DNA of 64,000 nt from Nocardioides sp. (lineage in GTDB: Bacteria; Actinomycetota; Actinomycetes; Propionibacteriales; Nocardioidaceae), in the NCBI GenBank assembly GCA_002729525.1, contig PBYI01000049.1, positions 1-64,000 of the forward strand. The letters run 5' to 3'. A program made the translations under genes and the position numbers. Shown one piece after another: positions 1 to 10,108 of the stretch. The notes beneath the pieces are model-generated. The model worked only from the letters and a program-made list of their open reading frames with translations. It ran no database searches and was not told the origin of the DNA. Numbering within the stretch: position 1 is the stretch's first letter; every line of letters begins with the position of its first letter.

Positions 1-2
1 CC

Positions 3-80
3 GAGATCATCCGCTGCCTCAAACGACACCTCGCCCGCGGCGTCTACCAAGCCCTCAGAACCGACCTCATGACCCCTTGA
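3..80 (+). mobile_element. 3' end of an IS110-family transposase gene (partial)
   Basis: The reading frame beginning at base 3 is open from the window edge and ends in TGA at 78-80. It encodes EIIRCLKRHLARGVY and a short tail. The R-C-L-K-R-x-L-A-R-x-V-Y pattern is what I know from the extreme C-terminus of IS110-type transposases, which use a DEDD catalytic domain plus a serine-containing C-terminal domain. Only about 25 residues are visible, so neither the family nor the integrity of the element can be proved. It ends just before the promoter region of the MocR gene. Confidence 0.5.
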
Positions 81-84
81 CGAT

Positions 85-130
85 CTATAGGACCGTCGCC
101 TGCCGCCCGACCGCCTACATTGACCACCGC
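85..130 (+). promoter_or_regulatory. Possible MocR operator (imperfect direct repeat)
   Basis: CTATAGGACCGTCGCC at 85-100 is repeated imperfectly as CTACATTGACCACCGCC at 114-130, about three helical turns apart, just upstream of the MocR gene start at 164. MocR-type regulators commonly bind directly repeated sites upstream of their own or neighbouring genes. Assigning it as an operator is inference from position and repeat geometry. Confidence 0.3.
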
Positions 131-163
131 CCGACCCCACCCCCGCGACCACGGAGGACCCCG

Positions 164-1516
164 GTGACCACCACGCCGTTCCTCGGCTCGCTGGAGGACC
201 GCACCCCCCGCGCGATCGCGAGCGCGTTCAGCCGGGCAATCCGCGCGGGCGACCTGGCCCCGGGCGACCGGCTCCCGACCGTCCGCGACGTCGCCGCCGA
301 GCTGGGCGTCAGCCCGGCGACGGTCAGCACCGCCTGGCAGGCGCTTCGCCGCGCCGGGCTGGTCACCGCCCGGGGCCGCGCCGGCACCTTCGTCACCGAG
401 GGCGACCGCGGGTGGCTGAGCCCGCGGGTGCAGGGCATGGTCGGCGAGGGCGCGAGCACGCCCGGCCGGTGGCGGCACGACCTGTCCCGCGGCATCCCCG
501 ACCCGGCGCTCCTCCCGTCCCTCGGTCCCGCACTCAGGCGGGTGGCGACCCGGACGGCGAGCGCGGCCTCACCGGCGTACCAGGACGCACCGGTGCTGCC
601 CGAGCTGCGCGAGGTGCTGGCGGCCTCGTGGCCGTGGCAGCCGGAGGCGATCACGGTCGTCGACGGCGCCACCGACGGCATCGTGCGGGTCGCGGAGCAC
701 CTGGTCGGCCTCGGTGACCGGATCGTGCTGGAGTCGCCGGGCTTCCCGCCGTTCCTCGACCTCGCGGAGGTGCTGGGCGCCGAGGTGGTGAGCGTGAGCT
801 CGGACGCCGACGGGGTGCGGCTCGACTCGCTGGCCCGTGCGCTGCGCACCGACCCGGCCCTGGTCGTGCTCCAGCCCCGGGCCCAGAACCCCACCGGCGT
901 CTCGACGTCGCGGTCCCGCGCCCAGCGGCTGGCCGCGCTGCTGCGCCGGCACCCGCAGGTCGTGGTCGTCGAGGACGACCACTCGGGATTCATCTCGGGC
1001 GGGCCGGACGTGTCGCTCGGACGCTGGCTGCCCGACCAGGTGGTGCACGTGCGCAGCTACTCCAAGTCGCACGGACCGGACCTGCGGGTCGCCGCGCTCG
1101 GCGGGCCCGCGGCGCTGGTGGACGCGGTGGTGGCGCGGCGGATGATCGGACCCGGGTGGACGTCGCGGATGACGCAGACGATCCTGCTCGACCTGCTGAC
1201 GTCCGCCCGGTCGGTGGAGGAGGTGGCCGAGGCGCGGCGGCAGTACTTCGGACGGTCCCGCGCGGTCGTCGCCGCGCTCGCCCGGCACGGCCTGGACGTC
1301 GAGGTGCCCGACGGTCTCAACCTCTGGCTGCCGGTCCGCGACGAGCGGGCAGCGCTCCTGCACCTCGAGGCGGCCGGGGTCCGGGTCGCGGCCGGCTCGC
1401 CGTTCGTGGCGCCCGACGACCAGCAGGCCCCGCACGTGCGGGTCACCCTCGCCCTGGTGCGGCCGGAGGAGGCCGACGAGGTCGCGGCGCTGCTCGCCGA
1501 GGCCACCCGGGCCTGA
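164..1516 (+). CDS. MocR-type GntR/aminotransferase-fold transcriptional regulator
   Basis: The 450-residue protein has an N-terminal GntR winged helix (about residues 10-80, including LPTVRDVAAELGVSPATV) joined to a fold-type I PLP aminotransferase-like domain (about 110-445). The PLP lysine is visible as K301 in SYSKSHGPDLR, and the QNPTGVS and EDDHSG motifs are present. Such proteins sense PLP or an amino-acid adduct and usually control vitamin B6 or amine metabolism. I chose GTG 164 because GGAGG at 153-157 lies 6 bases upstream; a longer open frame begins earlier but has no such site. The target genes are not obvious: it converges on fadB, and a direct repeat upstream may be its operator. 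Confidence 0.88.
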   Translation: MTTTPFLGSLEDRTPRAIASAFSRAIRAGDLAPGDRLPTVRDVAAELGVSPATVSTAWQALRRAGLVTARGRAGTFVTEGDRGWLSPRVQGMVGEGASTPGRWRHDLSRGIPDPALLPSLGPALRRVATRTASAASPAYQDAPVLPELREVLAASWPWQPEAITVVDGATDGIVRVAEHLVGLGDRIVLESPGFPPFLDLAEVLGAEVVSVSSDADGVRLDSLARALRTDPALVVLQPRAQNPTGVSTSRSRAQRLAALLRRHPQVVVVEDDHSGFISGGPDVSLGRWLPDQVVHVRSYSKSHGPDLRVAALGGPAALVDAVVARRMIGPGWTSRMTQTILLDLLTSARSVEEVAEARRQYFGRSRAVVAALARHGLDVEVPDGLNLWLPVRDERAALLHLEAAGVRVAAGSPFVAPDDQQAPHVRVTLALVRPEEADEVAALLAEATRA

Positions 1517-1539
1517 CGCATCCTTTCCGCGACAGCACG

Positions 1540-1575
1540 ACGGCCCGCCACCCCCCGGACGGGGTGACGGGCCGT
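1540..1575. terminator. Bidirectional terminator hairpin
   Basis: ACGGCCCG pairs with CGGGCCGT, and inside it ACCCC pairs with GGGGT around a short loop. It sits between the convergent MocR gene and fadB, so it could serve both. There is no clear U-tract. Confidence 0.6.
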
Positions 1576-1602
1576 GTGGTCCGCTGCGGAGCGGCGGGTG
1601 CG

Positions 1603-3804
1603 TCAGGCGGGGAGCTTGCCGCCGGACGACGCGAGGTCGCGCAGCCAGGCGGTGGGCTCGAAGCGCTCGCCGTAGAGCTTGGCGAGCTCGTCAGCGCGCA
1701 GGCAGAACGCCTGGAGACCGATCTCGCCGGTCACCGGGTGCTCGTAGCCGGTCATGAACTGTGCGGCACCGCCGGTGTTCGGCGGGAAGCCGATGCCCAT
1801 GATCGAGCCGATGTTGGCCGCGGCGGACGACTCGATGACGCCCTCCTCGAAGCACTTGGCGGTCTCGAGCGCCTCGGAGAACAGCATCCGGTCGCGGACG
1901 TCCTCGATCGGGATCTGCTTCTCGGCGACCGGGAAGAGCTCCGACAGGCCGCTCCACAGCGTGGTGCGCTTGCCGTCCTCGTAGTCGTAGAAGCCCGCGC
2001 CACGCAGGCGACCGGCGCGGCCGGCGTCCAGCATCTTCTGCACGACCGCGGTGCCCGGGTGCTCGACGTACGGCGTGCCGTCGCGCTCGGCGGCCTCCTT
2101 GGTGGCCTTGCCGATCTTGGCCATCAGCTCGAGGTTGAGCTCGTCGGAGAGCTGCAGCACCGGCGCCGGGTAGCCGGCGGAGGTGGTGGCGCGCTCGATC
2201 GACCAGGGGGCGACACCCTCCTCGAGCATCGCCATGCCCTCGTTGACCATGAAGCCGATGACGCGCGAGGTGTAGAAGCCACGGCTGTCGTTGACGACGA
2301 TCGGGGTCTTCTTGATCTGCAGGACGACGTCGTAGGCCTTGGCCAGCGCCTCGTCCGACGTCTTCTCGCCCTTGATGATCTCCACCAGCGGCATCTTGTC
2401 GACGGGGCTGAAGAAGTGCAGGCCGATGAAGTCGGCCGGGCGGGACACGCCCTCGGCGAGCTCGGTGATCGGCAGCGTCGAGGTGTTGGAGCAGAGCAGC
2501 GCGTCGGGGTTGATGTGCGGCTCGATCTCGGCGAAGACCTTGGCCTTGAGGGCCGGGTCCTCGAACACGGCCTCGATCACCAAGTCGCAGCCGGCCAGGT
2601 CGGACGGCTCGGCGGTCGGGAGGATCCGGCCGAGCATCTCGGCGGACTTCTCCTCGGTCAGGCGGCCGCGGGAGATCGCCTTCTCGTTGATCTTCACCGA
2701 GTAGTTCTTGCCGCGGTCGGCCGCCTCCTGGGAGACGTCCTTGAGCACGACCTGCATGCCGGCGCGGGCGCAGGAGTAGGCGATGCCCGCACCCATCATC
2801 CCGGCGCCGAGGACACCGACCTTGGTGCCCTGCCACTTCTCGATGCCCTGCGGGCGGAGCTTGCCGGAGTTGATGCCCTGGAGGTCGAAGAAGAACGCCT
2901 GGATCATGTCCTTGGAGTTCTGGTTGACGATCAGGCTCGTCAGGTAGCGGCTCTCGATGCGCGAGGCGGTGTCGAAGTCGCGCGCTGCGCCCTCGACGGC
3001 GGCCGACAGCAGCGCGCGCTGGGCCGGGTAGACGGCACCCTTGGTCTGCTTGCGCAGCAGCGCCGGGAAGGCCGGCAGGAACGCCGCGAGCTTCGGGGTC
3101 TGCGGGGTGCCGCCAGGCATCTTGTAGCCCTTGACGTCCCACGGGTTGTGGATCGAGTCGGGGTTGGCCTTGATCCAGGCCTTCGCGGCCGGGACGAGCT
3201 CCTCGCGGGTGGCGACGAGCTCGTCGACCAGGCCCTGCTTCTGCGCCGAGGCCGGGTTGAACTGCTTGCCCTCCAGGAGCACGCCCATCAGCGCGTCCTG
3301 CAGGCCGAGCATCCGCACGACGCGGGTCACGCCGCCACCGCCGGGGAGCAGGCCGAGGGTGGCCTCGGGCAGGCCGAGCTTGACCGACTTGTCGTCGACG
3401 ACGATGCGGTGCTGGCAGGCGAGGGTGATCTCCAAGCCACCGCCGAGCGCGGCGCCGTTGATGGCGGCCACGACCGGGCGGGGGAACAGCTCCAGGCGGC
3501 GCAGCGAGGCCTTGACGCCCTCGGCCATCGCGAAGACGGCGGCGGCGTCGTCCTTACCGGACTTGATCATGCCCTTGAGGTCACCGCCGGCGAAGAAGGT
3601 CTTCTTGGCGCTGGCGATGACGACACCGGTGACGGAGCCGTTGTCGGCCTCGTACTCGTCGTACAGCTTCTGGACGGCCGCGGCCATCGAGGAGCTGTAG
3701 AGGTCGTTCATCGTGTTGGCGGACTGGTTGGGGTCGTCGAGGGTGAGGGTGACGATCCCGTCGGCGTCCTTCTCGTACCGGACGGCGGTCTGCTGGTCGT
3801 TCAT
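1603..3804 (-). CDS. fadB: Fatty-acid oxidation multifunctional protein: enoyl-CoA hydratase / 3-hydroxyacyl-CoA dehydrogenase
   Basis: This 733-residue protein is the alpha subunit of the beta-oxidation trifunctional complex. The N-terminal crotonase domain (about residues 10-260) has the oxyanion-hole regions AGGDLKGM and NGAALGGGLEI. An NAD-binding 3-hydroxyacyl-CoA dehydrogenase domain follows (GVLGAGMMGAGIAYSCARAG near residue 331), then HAD C-terminal domains with HFFSPVDKMPLVEI. Length and domain order match actinobacterial FadB. fadA lies upstream in the same direction with a 253-base gap that contains a dispersed repeat, so the two may be co-transcribed or have separate promoters. 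ATG 3804 is used; the sequence before it is only weakly SD-like. Confidence 0.95.
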   Translation of the reverse strand: MNDQQTAVRYEKDADGIVTLTLDDPNQSANTMNDLYSSSMAAAVQKLYDEYEADNGSVTGVVIASAKKTFFAGGDLKGMIKSGKDDAAAVFAMAEGVKASLRRLELFPRPVVAAINGAALGGGLEITLACQHRIVVDDKSVKLGLPEATLGLLPGGGGVTRVVRMLGLQDALMGVLLEGKQFNPASAQKQGLVDELVATREELVPAAKAWIKANPDSIHNPWDVKGYKMPGGTPQTPKLAAFLPAFPALLRKQTKGAVYPAQRALLSAAVEGAARDFDTASRIESRYLTSLIVNQNSKDMIQAFFFDLQGINSGKLRPQGIEKWQGTKVGVLGAGMMGAGIAYSCARAGMQVVLKDVSQEAADRGKNYSVKINEKAISRGRLTEEKSAEMLGRILPTAEPSDLAGCDLVIEAVFEDPALKAKVFAEIEPHINPDALLCSNTSTLPITELAEGVSRPADFIGLHFFSPVDKMPLVEIIKGEKTSDEALAKAYDVVLQIKKTPIVVNDSRGFYTSRVIGFMVNEGMAMLEEGVAPWSIERATTSAGYPAPVLQLSDELNLELMAKIGKATKEAAERDGTPYVEHPGTAVVQKMLDAGRAGRLRGAGFYDYEDGKRTTLWSGLSELFPVAEKQIPIEDVRDRMLFSEALETAKCFEEGVIESSAAANIGSIMGIGFPPNTGGAAQFMTGYEHPVTGEIGLQAFCLRADELAKLYGERFEPTAWLRDLASSGGKLPA

Positions 3805-3938
3805 AGGTCTCTTTCGGGTCCTGTTCGTTCAGGGAGTTCTGAGGCGCGCCTTCGGGGGCGCGAGGCTCGTGTCGGGCTCGTGGCTCGTACTGCGGGTGGT
3901 GGTTGCGGTCGTGGTTGCGACTGCTTCTCGGCTCACCG

Positions 3939-3997
3939 GGTTTCGACGCGCTCCGCGCGACCTCGCAGGCTCGGTCGCGGTCGCTTGCTCAACCACC
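3939..3997. repeat. Dispersed intergenic repeat, copy 1 (GGTTTCGAC ... CTCAACCACC)
   Basis: This 59-base element in the fadA-fadB gap starts GGTTTCGAC, has a variable middle rich in GCGCTC/CTCGG, and ends CTCAACCACC. The same two ends frame the element at 25161-25205. The ends are partly inverted (GGTTTCGA against GGTGGTTGAG on the other strand), as in REP-like elements. Confidence 0.6.
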
Positions 3998-4057
3998 AAC
4001 GATCCCGACCGAGGACCGCCCTGCCTCGTTCCTCAGCAGGGCGTCCTCGTCGCGGGA

Positions 4058-5269
<1,212 letters not shown>

Positions 5270-5377
5270 GACCCGTCCTCGTTGCTCGGTGGTTGCTGCG
5301 CCCCGGCGGGTGACTCCGCCAGAGCCGGGTGCGGTGGCCGCGCGGGCCGTCCGCCCCAGTGTCGGTGCTTGCGCCGA

Positions 5378-5413
5378 CTTGATTGTGACACCAATACTGT
5401 CACTGTCGTCAAG
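5378..5413. promoter_or_regulatory. fadA/merR divergent promoter with a MerR-type dyad
   Basis: On the minus strand TTGACG is followed by a 19-base spacer and CACAAT, the extended spacing typical of MerR-controlled promoters. The dyad GTGACAGTATTGGTGTCAC (plus-strand 5385-5403) has perfect 6-base arms around 7 bases, and its last CAC is the start of the -10 hexamer. A related site with the same relation to the -10 box lies before the racemase gene at 12888-12906. The control assignment is inference. Confidence 0.6.
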
Positions 5414-5442
5414 AGCGCCGAGGTGAAGAGGAGGTGTGCGCA

Positions 5443-6207
5443 GTGACCGAGATCGTGGACCTCACGACGGGTGACGGTGGCACCGCCGAGTCCGAGTGGC
5501 CCGCCGAGGCGCTGCTGACGCTGGACGAGCTGACCGCGCGGGTGGGCATGACCGTGCGCAACGTGCGCTTCTACACCTCGCGCAACCTGGTGCCGCCGCC
5601 GATCCGCCGGGGTCGTTCCGGCTACTACTCCGCCGAGCACGTGGCGCGGCTGGAGCTCGTGCGCGAGCTCCAGGCGCACGGGTTCACGCTCGCCGCGATC
5701 GAGCAGTACCTCGCCGGCATCCCCGACTCCGCGACCCCCGCCGACATCGCGCTGCGCCGCACCATGCTGGCGCCGTGGCACTCCGACCGGCCGGTGCGGA
5801 TGACCCGCGCCGAGCTGTCCGGGCGGGCCGACCGCGAGCTGACCGACGCCGACCTGGAGATCCTGGACGCGCTGCGGATCGCCTCCCCGCGCGACGACGG
5901 CGACCTCGACGTCTCGACGACGCTGCTCTCGATCGGCCTGGAGCTGCTCGACCTCGGCTTCCCGCCGGACGCCGCGCGAGCTGCGGCGGAGGTCTACGAG
6001 GAGCACGGGCGTCAGATCGCGACCGAGCTGTTCGACGTCTTCCGGCGCAAGGCGTGGCCGGCGTTCAAGGAGGCGGGCTACACGCCCGAGACGATCCAGC
6101 GGGTCGTCGAGCAGCTCAAGCCGATGTCGATCGCCTCGCTGGTGGCGGCGTACGAGCAGGGCATGGACGCCACGCGGCTGGCGAGCATCGAGCCGCGGCC
6201 CCGGTAG
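5443..6207 (+). CDS. MerR-family transcriptional regulator
   Basis: This 254-residue regulator has an N-terminal MerR winged helix (about residues 25-95: [30 protein letters not shown], then [12 protein letters not shown]) and a helical C-terminal region of no obvious ligand family. Two in-frame GTG codons are possible, at 5434 and 5443. AGGAGG at 5429-5434 lies 8 bases before 5443, which decides the start. It is divergent from fadA, and the dyad between them suggests it regulates fadA-fadB and itself. A similar dyad at the racemase promoter may extend the regulon. The effector is unknown, perhaps an acyl-CoA. Confidence 0.88.
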   Translation: MTEIVDLTTGDGGTAESEWPAEALLTLDELTARVGMTVRNVRFYTSRNLVPPPIRRGRSGYYSAEHVARLELVRELQAHGFTLAAIEQYLAGIPDSATPADIALRRTMLAPWHSDRPVRMTRAELSGRADRELTDADLEILDALRIASPRDDGDLDVSTTLLSIGLELLDLGFPPDAARAAAEVYEEHGRQIATELFDVFRRKAWPAFKEAGYTPETIQRVVEQLKPMSIASLVAAYEQGMDATRLASIEPRPR

Positions 6208-6225
6208 GTCCGGCAGGCCCGTGTT

Positions 6226-6286
6226 GGTTTCACCGGTGAACCGGTGGAACCGACACTTCCCGCAGGAAGGTTCCTGCCGGAAGTGT
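6226..6286. terminator. Two stacked hairpins between convergent genes
   Basis: GGTTTCACCGGTGAACC plus GGTGGAACC (6226-6251) can fold on itself and belongs to the TTCACCGG palindrome family also found at 14597-14681. Next to it, ACACTTCC...GGAAGTGT (6253-6286) forms a 16-base stem with one mismatch around GG. They lie between the convergent MerR and helicase genes, so a bidirectional terminator is likely. Confidence 0.7.
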
Positions 6287-6303
6287 GGGAAACCTGCGGG
6301 AGG

Positions 6304-7851
6304 TCAGCGTCCGGAGGAGAACGACGCGGCGCTGTGCGAACGACCGCCGCCGCTGCCATTGCCCTGCGGGGCGCGGTTGCCGCCGCCCGAGCGTCGGCGC
6401 GAGGAACCCTGGCCGCCGCCCTGGCCGCCCTTGCCCTTCGGCTGGCCGCCGCCGTTGCCCTTCTTCGGGCCGGACGACGACCCGCCGCCCTGCTGCGCGT
6501 TCGACTTCTGACCCGCACCGCCACCGGAGCCACCGCGGCTGCGGCGACGGTTGGGACGACGGCGACCGCCGCCGTTCGAGCCCGAGCCGCTACCTGCCTC
6601 GCCCGAGGCGGACGAGCCGCCCGCGGAGCGACCGGCGCCGGCCGCGACCGGCGCGGCGACGTACCCACCGGGGACGGTGACCCGGTCGCCCGGCGCGAGC
6701 TCGCGCAGCACGGGGTGGCGGGCGTCGCCGACCTTGGTGGTGGCGGGCTTGATCTTCGCGGCGCGGGTGAGGTCACGGACGTCGCGCGCCTGCTCGTCGG
6801 TCATCAGCGTGACGACGGTGCCGGCGGCGCCGGCGCGGGCGGTGCGGCCCGAGCGGTGCAGGTAGGCCTTGTGCTCGGCCGGCGGGTCGGCGTGCACGAC
6901 GAGCGAGACGTCGTCGACGTGGATGCCGCGGGCGGCGATGTCGGTCGCGACCAGGGTGGAGGCCTGGCCGGAGTGGAAGGCGTCCATGTTGCGGGTGCGG
7001 GCGTTCTGGCTGAGGTTGCCGTGCAGGTCGACCGACGGCACGCCGTTGCGGTTGAGCTGGCGGGCCAGCGCCTTCGCACCGTGCTTGGTGCGGGTGAAGA
7101 CGACGGTGCGGCCCGGCGCGGAGGCCAGGTCGACGAGCACCGGCAGGCGCAGGTCGCGGCTGCCGAGGTGCAGCACGTGGTGCTCCATCGCGGAGACCGG
7201 CGACTGGGCCGAGTCGGCCTGGTGCACGACCGGCTTCGACAGGTACCGCTTCACCAGGCCGTCGACGGAGGCGTCGAGCGTGGCGGAGAACAGCAGTCGC
7301 TGGCCGTCGCGCGGGGTGCGGTCGAGCAGGCGGCGTACGGCGGGGAGGAAGCCCAGGTCGGCCATGTGGTCGGCCTCGTCGAGCACCGTCACCTCGATGT
7401 CGTCGAGCTGGCAGTGCCCCTGGCCGATGAGGTCCTCGAGCCGGCCGGGACAGGCGAGGACGACGTCGGCGCCCTTGCGCAGACCGTTGACCTGCGGGTT
7501 CTGACCCACGCCGCCGAAGACGGTCTGGGTGGTGAGGCCCGCGGCCGCGGCGAGCGGCTTGAGCGACTCCTCGATCTGGCCGACGAGCTCGCGGGTCGGG
7601 GCGAGCACGAGGGCGCGCGGGCGGCGGGCGGCCGGGCGGCGGCCACTGTCGCGCAGACGCGCCACGAGCGGCAGCAGGAAGCCGTAGGTCTTGCCCGAGC
7701 CGGTGCGGCCGCGACCGAGCACGTCGCGGCCGGCGAGCGCGTCGGGCAGCGTCGCCGCCTGGATCGGGGTGGGCGTGGTGATGCCGCGGTCGGCGAGGAC
7801 CGCGGAGAGGTCGGCGGGCAGGCCGAGGGCGTCGAATGACGGGGTGGTCAC
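6304..7851 (-). CDS. DEAD-box ATP-dependent RNA helicase with Gly/Ser/Arg-rich tail
   Basis: This 515-residue protein unwinds RNA using ATP. Visible motifs are GRTGSGKT (residues 48-55), PTRELVGQ, VLDEADHM, FSATLDAS, ATDIAARGIHVDD and HRSGRTARAG. The last 110 or so residues are a low-complexity Gly/Ser/Arg/Lys/Asn tail (GGGRRRPNRRRSRGG and similar), probably for nonspecific RNA binding. GTG 7851 (VTTPSFDALGLPADL) is chosen because related helicases start there; an ATG 37 codons upstream gives an unconvincing Arg-rich prefix. No strong SD is seen. The 236-base gap to the divergent SDR gene shows no other gene. Confidence 0.88.
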   Translation of the reverse strand: MTTPSFDALGLPADLSAVLADRGITTPTPIQAATLPDALAGRDVLGRGRTGSGKTYGFLLPLVARLRDSGRRPAARRPRALVLAPTRELVGQIEESLKPLAAAAGLTTQTVFGGVGQNPQVNGLRKGADVVLACPGRLEDLIGQGHCQLDDIEVTVLDEADHMADLGFLPAVRRLLDRTPRDGQRLLFSATLDASVDGLVKRYLSKPVVHQADSAQSPVSAMEHHVLHLGSRDLRLPVLVDLASAPGRTVVFTRTKHGAKALARQLNRNGVPSVDLHGNLSQNARTRNMDAFHSGQASTLVATDIAARGIHVDDVSLVVHADPPAEHKAYLHRSGRTARAGAAGTVVTLMTDEQARDVRDLTRAAKIKPATTKVGDARHPVLRELAPGDRVTVPGGYVAAPVAAGAGRSAGGSSASGEAGSGSGSNGGGRRRPNRRRSRGGSGGGAGQKSNAQQGGGSSSGPKKGNGGGQPKGKGGQGGGQGSSRRRSGGGNRAPQGNGSGGGRSHSAASFSSGR

Positions 7852-8087
7852 AGCGTGAGGCTCAATCAGTGGGAAGGACGCGCGGCGCTGAGGCGGCCGG
7901 CGCGGAGCGGCGAGGCGCCGCTGCCCTGCCAGATTACGGCACCGCGCCCTGTCGGAGCGCATCGTCGCGGGTGAGACTCCTCATGCCACGCCGGCCCCGG
8001 GGCGCACCGGGCCGGCCAGTTCGTCCGCGCGGGTGGTCCGTCCTGGGGTGAGGACACCTGTGCACCCGACTGCCTAGCGTAGGCGCC

Positions 8088-8966
8088 ATGTCGTGCGTGC
8101 TGGTGACCGGGGCGACCGGGTTCGTCGGACGACGACTCGTGCCCGCGCTGATCGAGCAGGGCCACGAGGTCCGCGCGATGACCCGCCACCCCGCGTCGTA
8201 CGACGGCCAGGGCGAGGCCGTGGGCGGGGACGTCTTCGACGCGGCCTCCCTCGAGGAGCCGCTGGCCGGCGCCGACGTCGCGATCTACCTCGTGCACTCC
8301 CTCGACGACGACGACTTCGAGCGCAAGGACGCCCAGGCGGCGCACGACTTCGGCGTCGCGGCCGCGGCTGCCGGCGTACGACAGATCGTCTACCTGGGCG
8401 GGCTCGGTGCGGAGGACGGCGACCTGTCGGCCCACCTGCGCTCGCGCCGTCAGGTCGAGGGCAAGCTCGGCGAGGGCGGCGTGCCGGTCACCGTGCTGCG
8501 CGCCGCGATCGTGGTCGGCAAGGGCGGCATCTCGTGGGAGATCACCCGCCAGCTGGTCAAGAACCTCCCCGCCATGGTCGTGCCGAAGTGGGTCGACACC
8601 CGCACCCAGCCGGTCGCCGTCGACGACGTCATCCGCTACCTCGTCGGCGTCGTCGACCACCCCGACGCGCTCGGCCGGGTCTTCGAGATCGGAGGCCCGG
8701 AGCAGCTCACCTACCTGGAGATGCTCCAGCTGGCCGCGCAGGAGATGACCGGCAAGAAGGTCCCGATCGTCACCGTGCCGGTGCTGACCCCGGCGCTGTC
8801 GTCGCGCTGGATCTCGCTCGTCACCGACGTCGACGTCACCACCGGCCGCAACCTCATCGACTCGATGGCCACCGAGGTCGTCGTCACCGACACCTCGATC
8901 CACGACGTCGTGCCCGGCGACACGGTGCCGTACGCCGAGGCCGTACGCCGCGCGCTCGCGGAGTAG
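8088..8966 (+). CDS. NAD(P)-binding atypical SDR / NmrA-like protein
   Basis: The 292-residue protein has the nucleotide-binding start MSCVLVTGATGFVGRRL (TGATGFVG at residues 7-14) and matches the atypical extended SDR group, which often lacks a known reaction. A central YLGGLGAEDG region takes the place of the usual catalytic segment, and no clear YxxxK dyad is seen. It may be a redox sensor or reductase. The -10-like hexamer TAGCGT at 8075-8080 ends 7 bases before ATG 8088, implying a leaderless transcript. Substrate unknown. Confidence 0.75.
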   Translation: MSCVLVTGATGFVGRRLVPALIEQGHEVRAMTRHPASYDGQGEAVGGDVFDAASLEEPLAGADVAIYLVHSLDDDDFERKDAQAAHDFGVAAAAAGVRQIVYLGGLGAEDGDLSAHLRSRRQVEGKLGEGGVPVTVLRAAIVVGKGGISWEITRQLVKNLPAMVVPKWVDTRTQPVAVDDVIRYLVGVVDHPDALGRVFEIGGPEQLTYLEMLQLAAQEMTGKKVPIVTVPVLTPALSSRWISLVTDVDVTTGRNLIDSMATEVVVTDTSIHDVVPGDTVPYAEAVRRALAE

Positions 8967-9002
8967 AGCTGCACAGCGCGCGCAGCGCCACGGCGCACCG
9001 GC

Positions 9003-9695
9003 TCAGCCGACCCCGAAGATCACCGGCAGCAGGAACAGCATCGACAGCGACCACGTGCAGTGGGTCAGGATCGGCGCCAGGATGCCGCCGGACGCGCGCC
9101 GCTCGAGGCCGACGAGGAAGCCGAGGATGATCGCGGCGAAGGCGAGCATGACGTTGCCGGTGGCGAGCGTGGCGATCGTGTACATGACGGTCGTCCAGGT
9201 GACCGGGTGCCGGGTGATGGCGGCGTAGGCCGCACCCCGAAAGAAGAGCTCCTCGGCGATGCCGTTGACGGCCGTGACCACGACCAGCACCGGCAGGTAG
9301 CCCTCGGTGGCGAACCCGAGGACCCCGCGCACCTGGTCGGCCAGCCACGGGATCTCCCGCACGACGAGCGCCCCGAGGACGAACACCAGCGCCAGCGCGG
9401 CGCCGACCAGGATCGGCTGCACGATCGGCCGCTCGGCGATGTCCTTCTTGATGATCCGACCGAGGTGGAGCGGCCCGGAGGCGAAGGCGCCCGCGGTCCA
9501 CACGCCCGCCAGCACGAACGACATGGCGATGAACCAGGGGCTCCCCTGCTCCAGGCGCAGCAGCACGCCGAGCACGACGGCCCCCACGAGCACCACGACC
9601 CCGGTGACGACCTGGCGGCGGCGCAGGTCGCGTCGGTTCTGGCGGTGGTCGCGCGGGACGATCTCCCACAGCGACCGCTCGATCCACTGACGCAC
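9003..9695 (-). CDS. CPBP-family intramembrane metalloprotease (CAAX protease type)
   Basis: The 230-residue membrane protein has several hydrophobic helices (e.g. residues 30-47 and 95-112). The signature GIAEELFFRG gives E148, E149 and R153, with histidine H212 in ILTHCTWS; these fit the membrane-embedded glutamate/histidine active site of the CPBP (Abi) family. Bacterial members are linked to peptide processing or bacteriocin immunity, mostly unproven. GTG 9695 is used because CAGGAG (rc of 9701-9706) lies 5 bases upstream. Confidence 0.85.
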   Translation of the reverse strand: MRQWIERSLWEIVPRDHRQNRRDLRRRQVVTGVVVLVGAVVLGVLLRLEQGSPWFIAMSFVLAGVWTAGAFASGPLHLGRIIKKDIAERPIVQPILVGAALALVFVLGALVVREIPWLADQVRGVLGFATEGYLPVLVVVTAVNGIAEELFFRGAAYAAITRHPVTWTTVMYTIATLATGNVMLAFAAIILGFLVGLERRASGGILAPILTHCTWSLSMLFLLPVIFGVG

Positions 9696-9754
9696 GTCGT
9701 CTCCTGGGTGGGTGTCCGGTCCGCTCCGACGGTGGCACGTGCCCCGGACGCAGC

Positions 9755-9785
9755 GCACCCCCCGCCGGTGGACGGCGGAGGGTGC
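9755..9785 (-). terminator. Hairpin after csbD-like gene
   Basis: GCACCC pairs with GGGTGC and GCCG with CGGC around GTGGA. It lies 18 bases downstream of the CsbD stop and before the CPBP gene on the same strand. No U-tract follows. Confidence 0.5.
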
Positions 9786-9803
9786 GGGCGGGGCGGCGTA
9801 CCC

Positions 9804-9986
9804 CTACTTCTTGAGGCCGTCCTTGATGTCGGAGACGGCGCCGGCGACCTTCTCGGCCCCCTGCTTCAGCTTCGACTCGGACTGGTCTGCCTTGCCCTCG
9901 GCCTCCAGGGACTCGTTGCCCACGGCCGAACCGGTGGACTCCTTGACCTTGCCCTTGGCCTCGGTGGCCTTGTTCTCCATGCTCAT
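9804..9986 (-). CDS. CsbD-like small stress protein
   Basis: This 60-residue, lysine/glutamate-rich, hydrophilic protein (MSMENKATEAKGKVKESTG...) has the repeated K-G-K-V/A-x-E/Q pattern of the CsbD family, small stress-induced proteins of unknown molecular role, typically under general-stress sigma control. AGGAGG lies 6 bases before ATG 9986, which favours it over the ATG two codons later. GGGTAG about 30 bases upstream (rc of 10016-10021) resembles a SigB-type -10 box, but no convincing -35 was found. Confidence 0.88.
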   Translation of the reverse strand: MSMENKATEAKGKVKESTGSAVGNESLEAEGKADQSESKLKQGAEKVAGAVSDIKDGLKK

Positions 9987-10108
9987 GCCTGACCTCCTGT
10001 GGTCGGATGTCGAACTACCCACCAGTAAACGTCGGTCGGCCGACCTGCCCCATCCCCCTTGGTGCGATCCACCTGGGGGTGGTTTCGAACCGTGGCGGCG
10101 GGCGAGGC

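Noticed and set aside
52..82. TTGACG at 77-82 as a -35 box for the MocR gene
   Set aside because: No -10 hexamer occurs at 16-19 base spacing, and it overlaps the transposase stop codon.
9987..10108. Sigma-B style promoter before csbD
   Set aside because: GGGTAG is present but no GTTT-type -35 at 14-16 bases; kept only as a remark.
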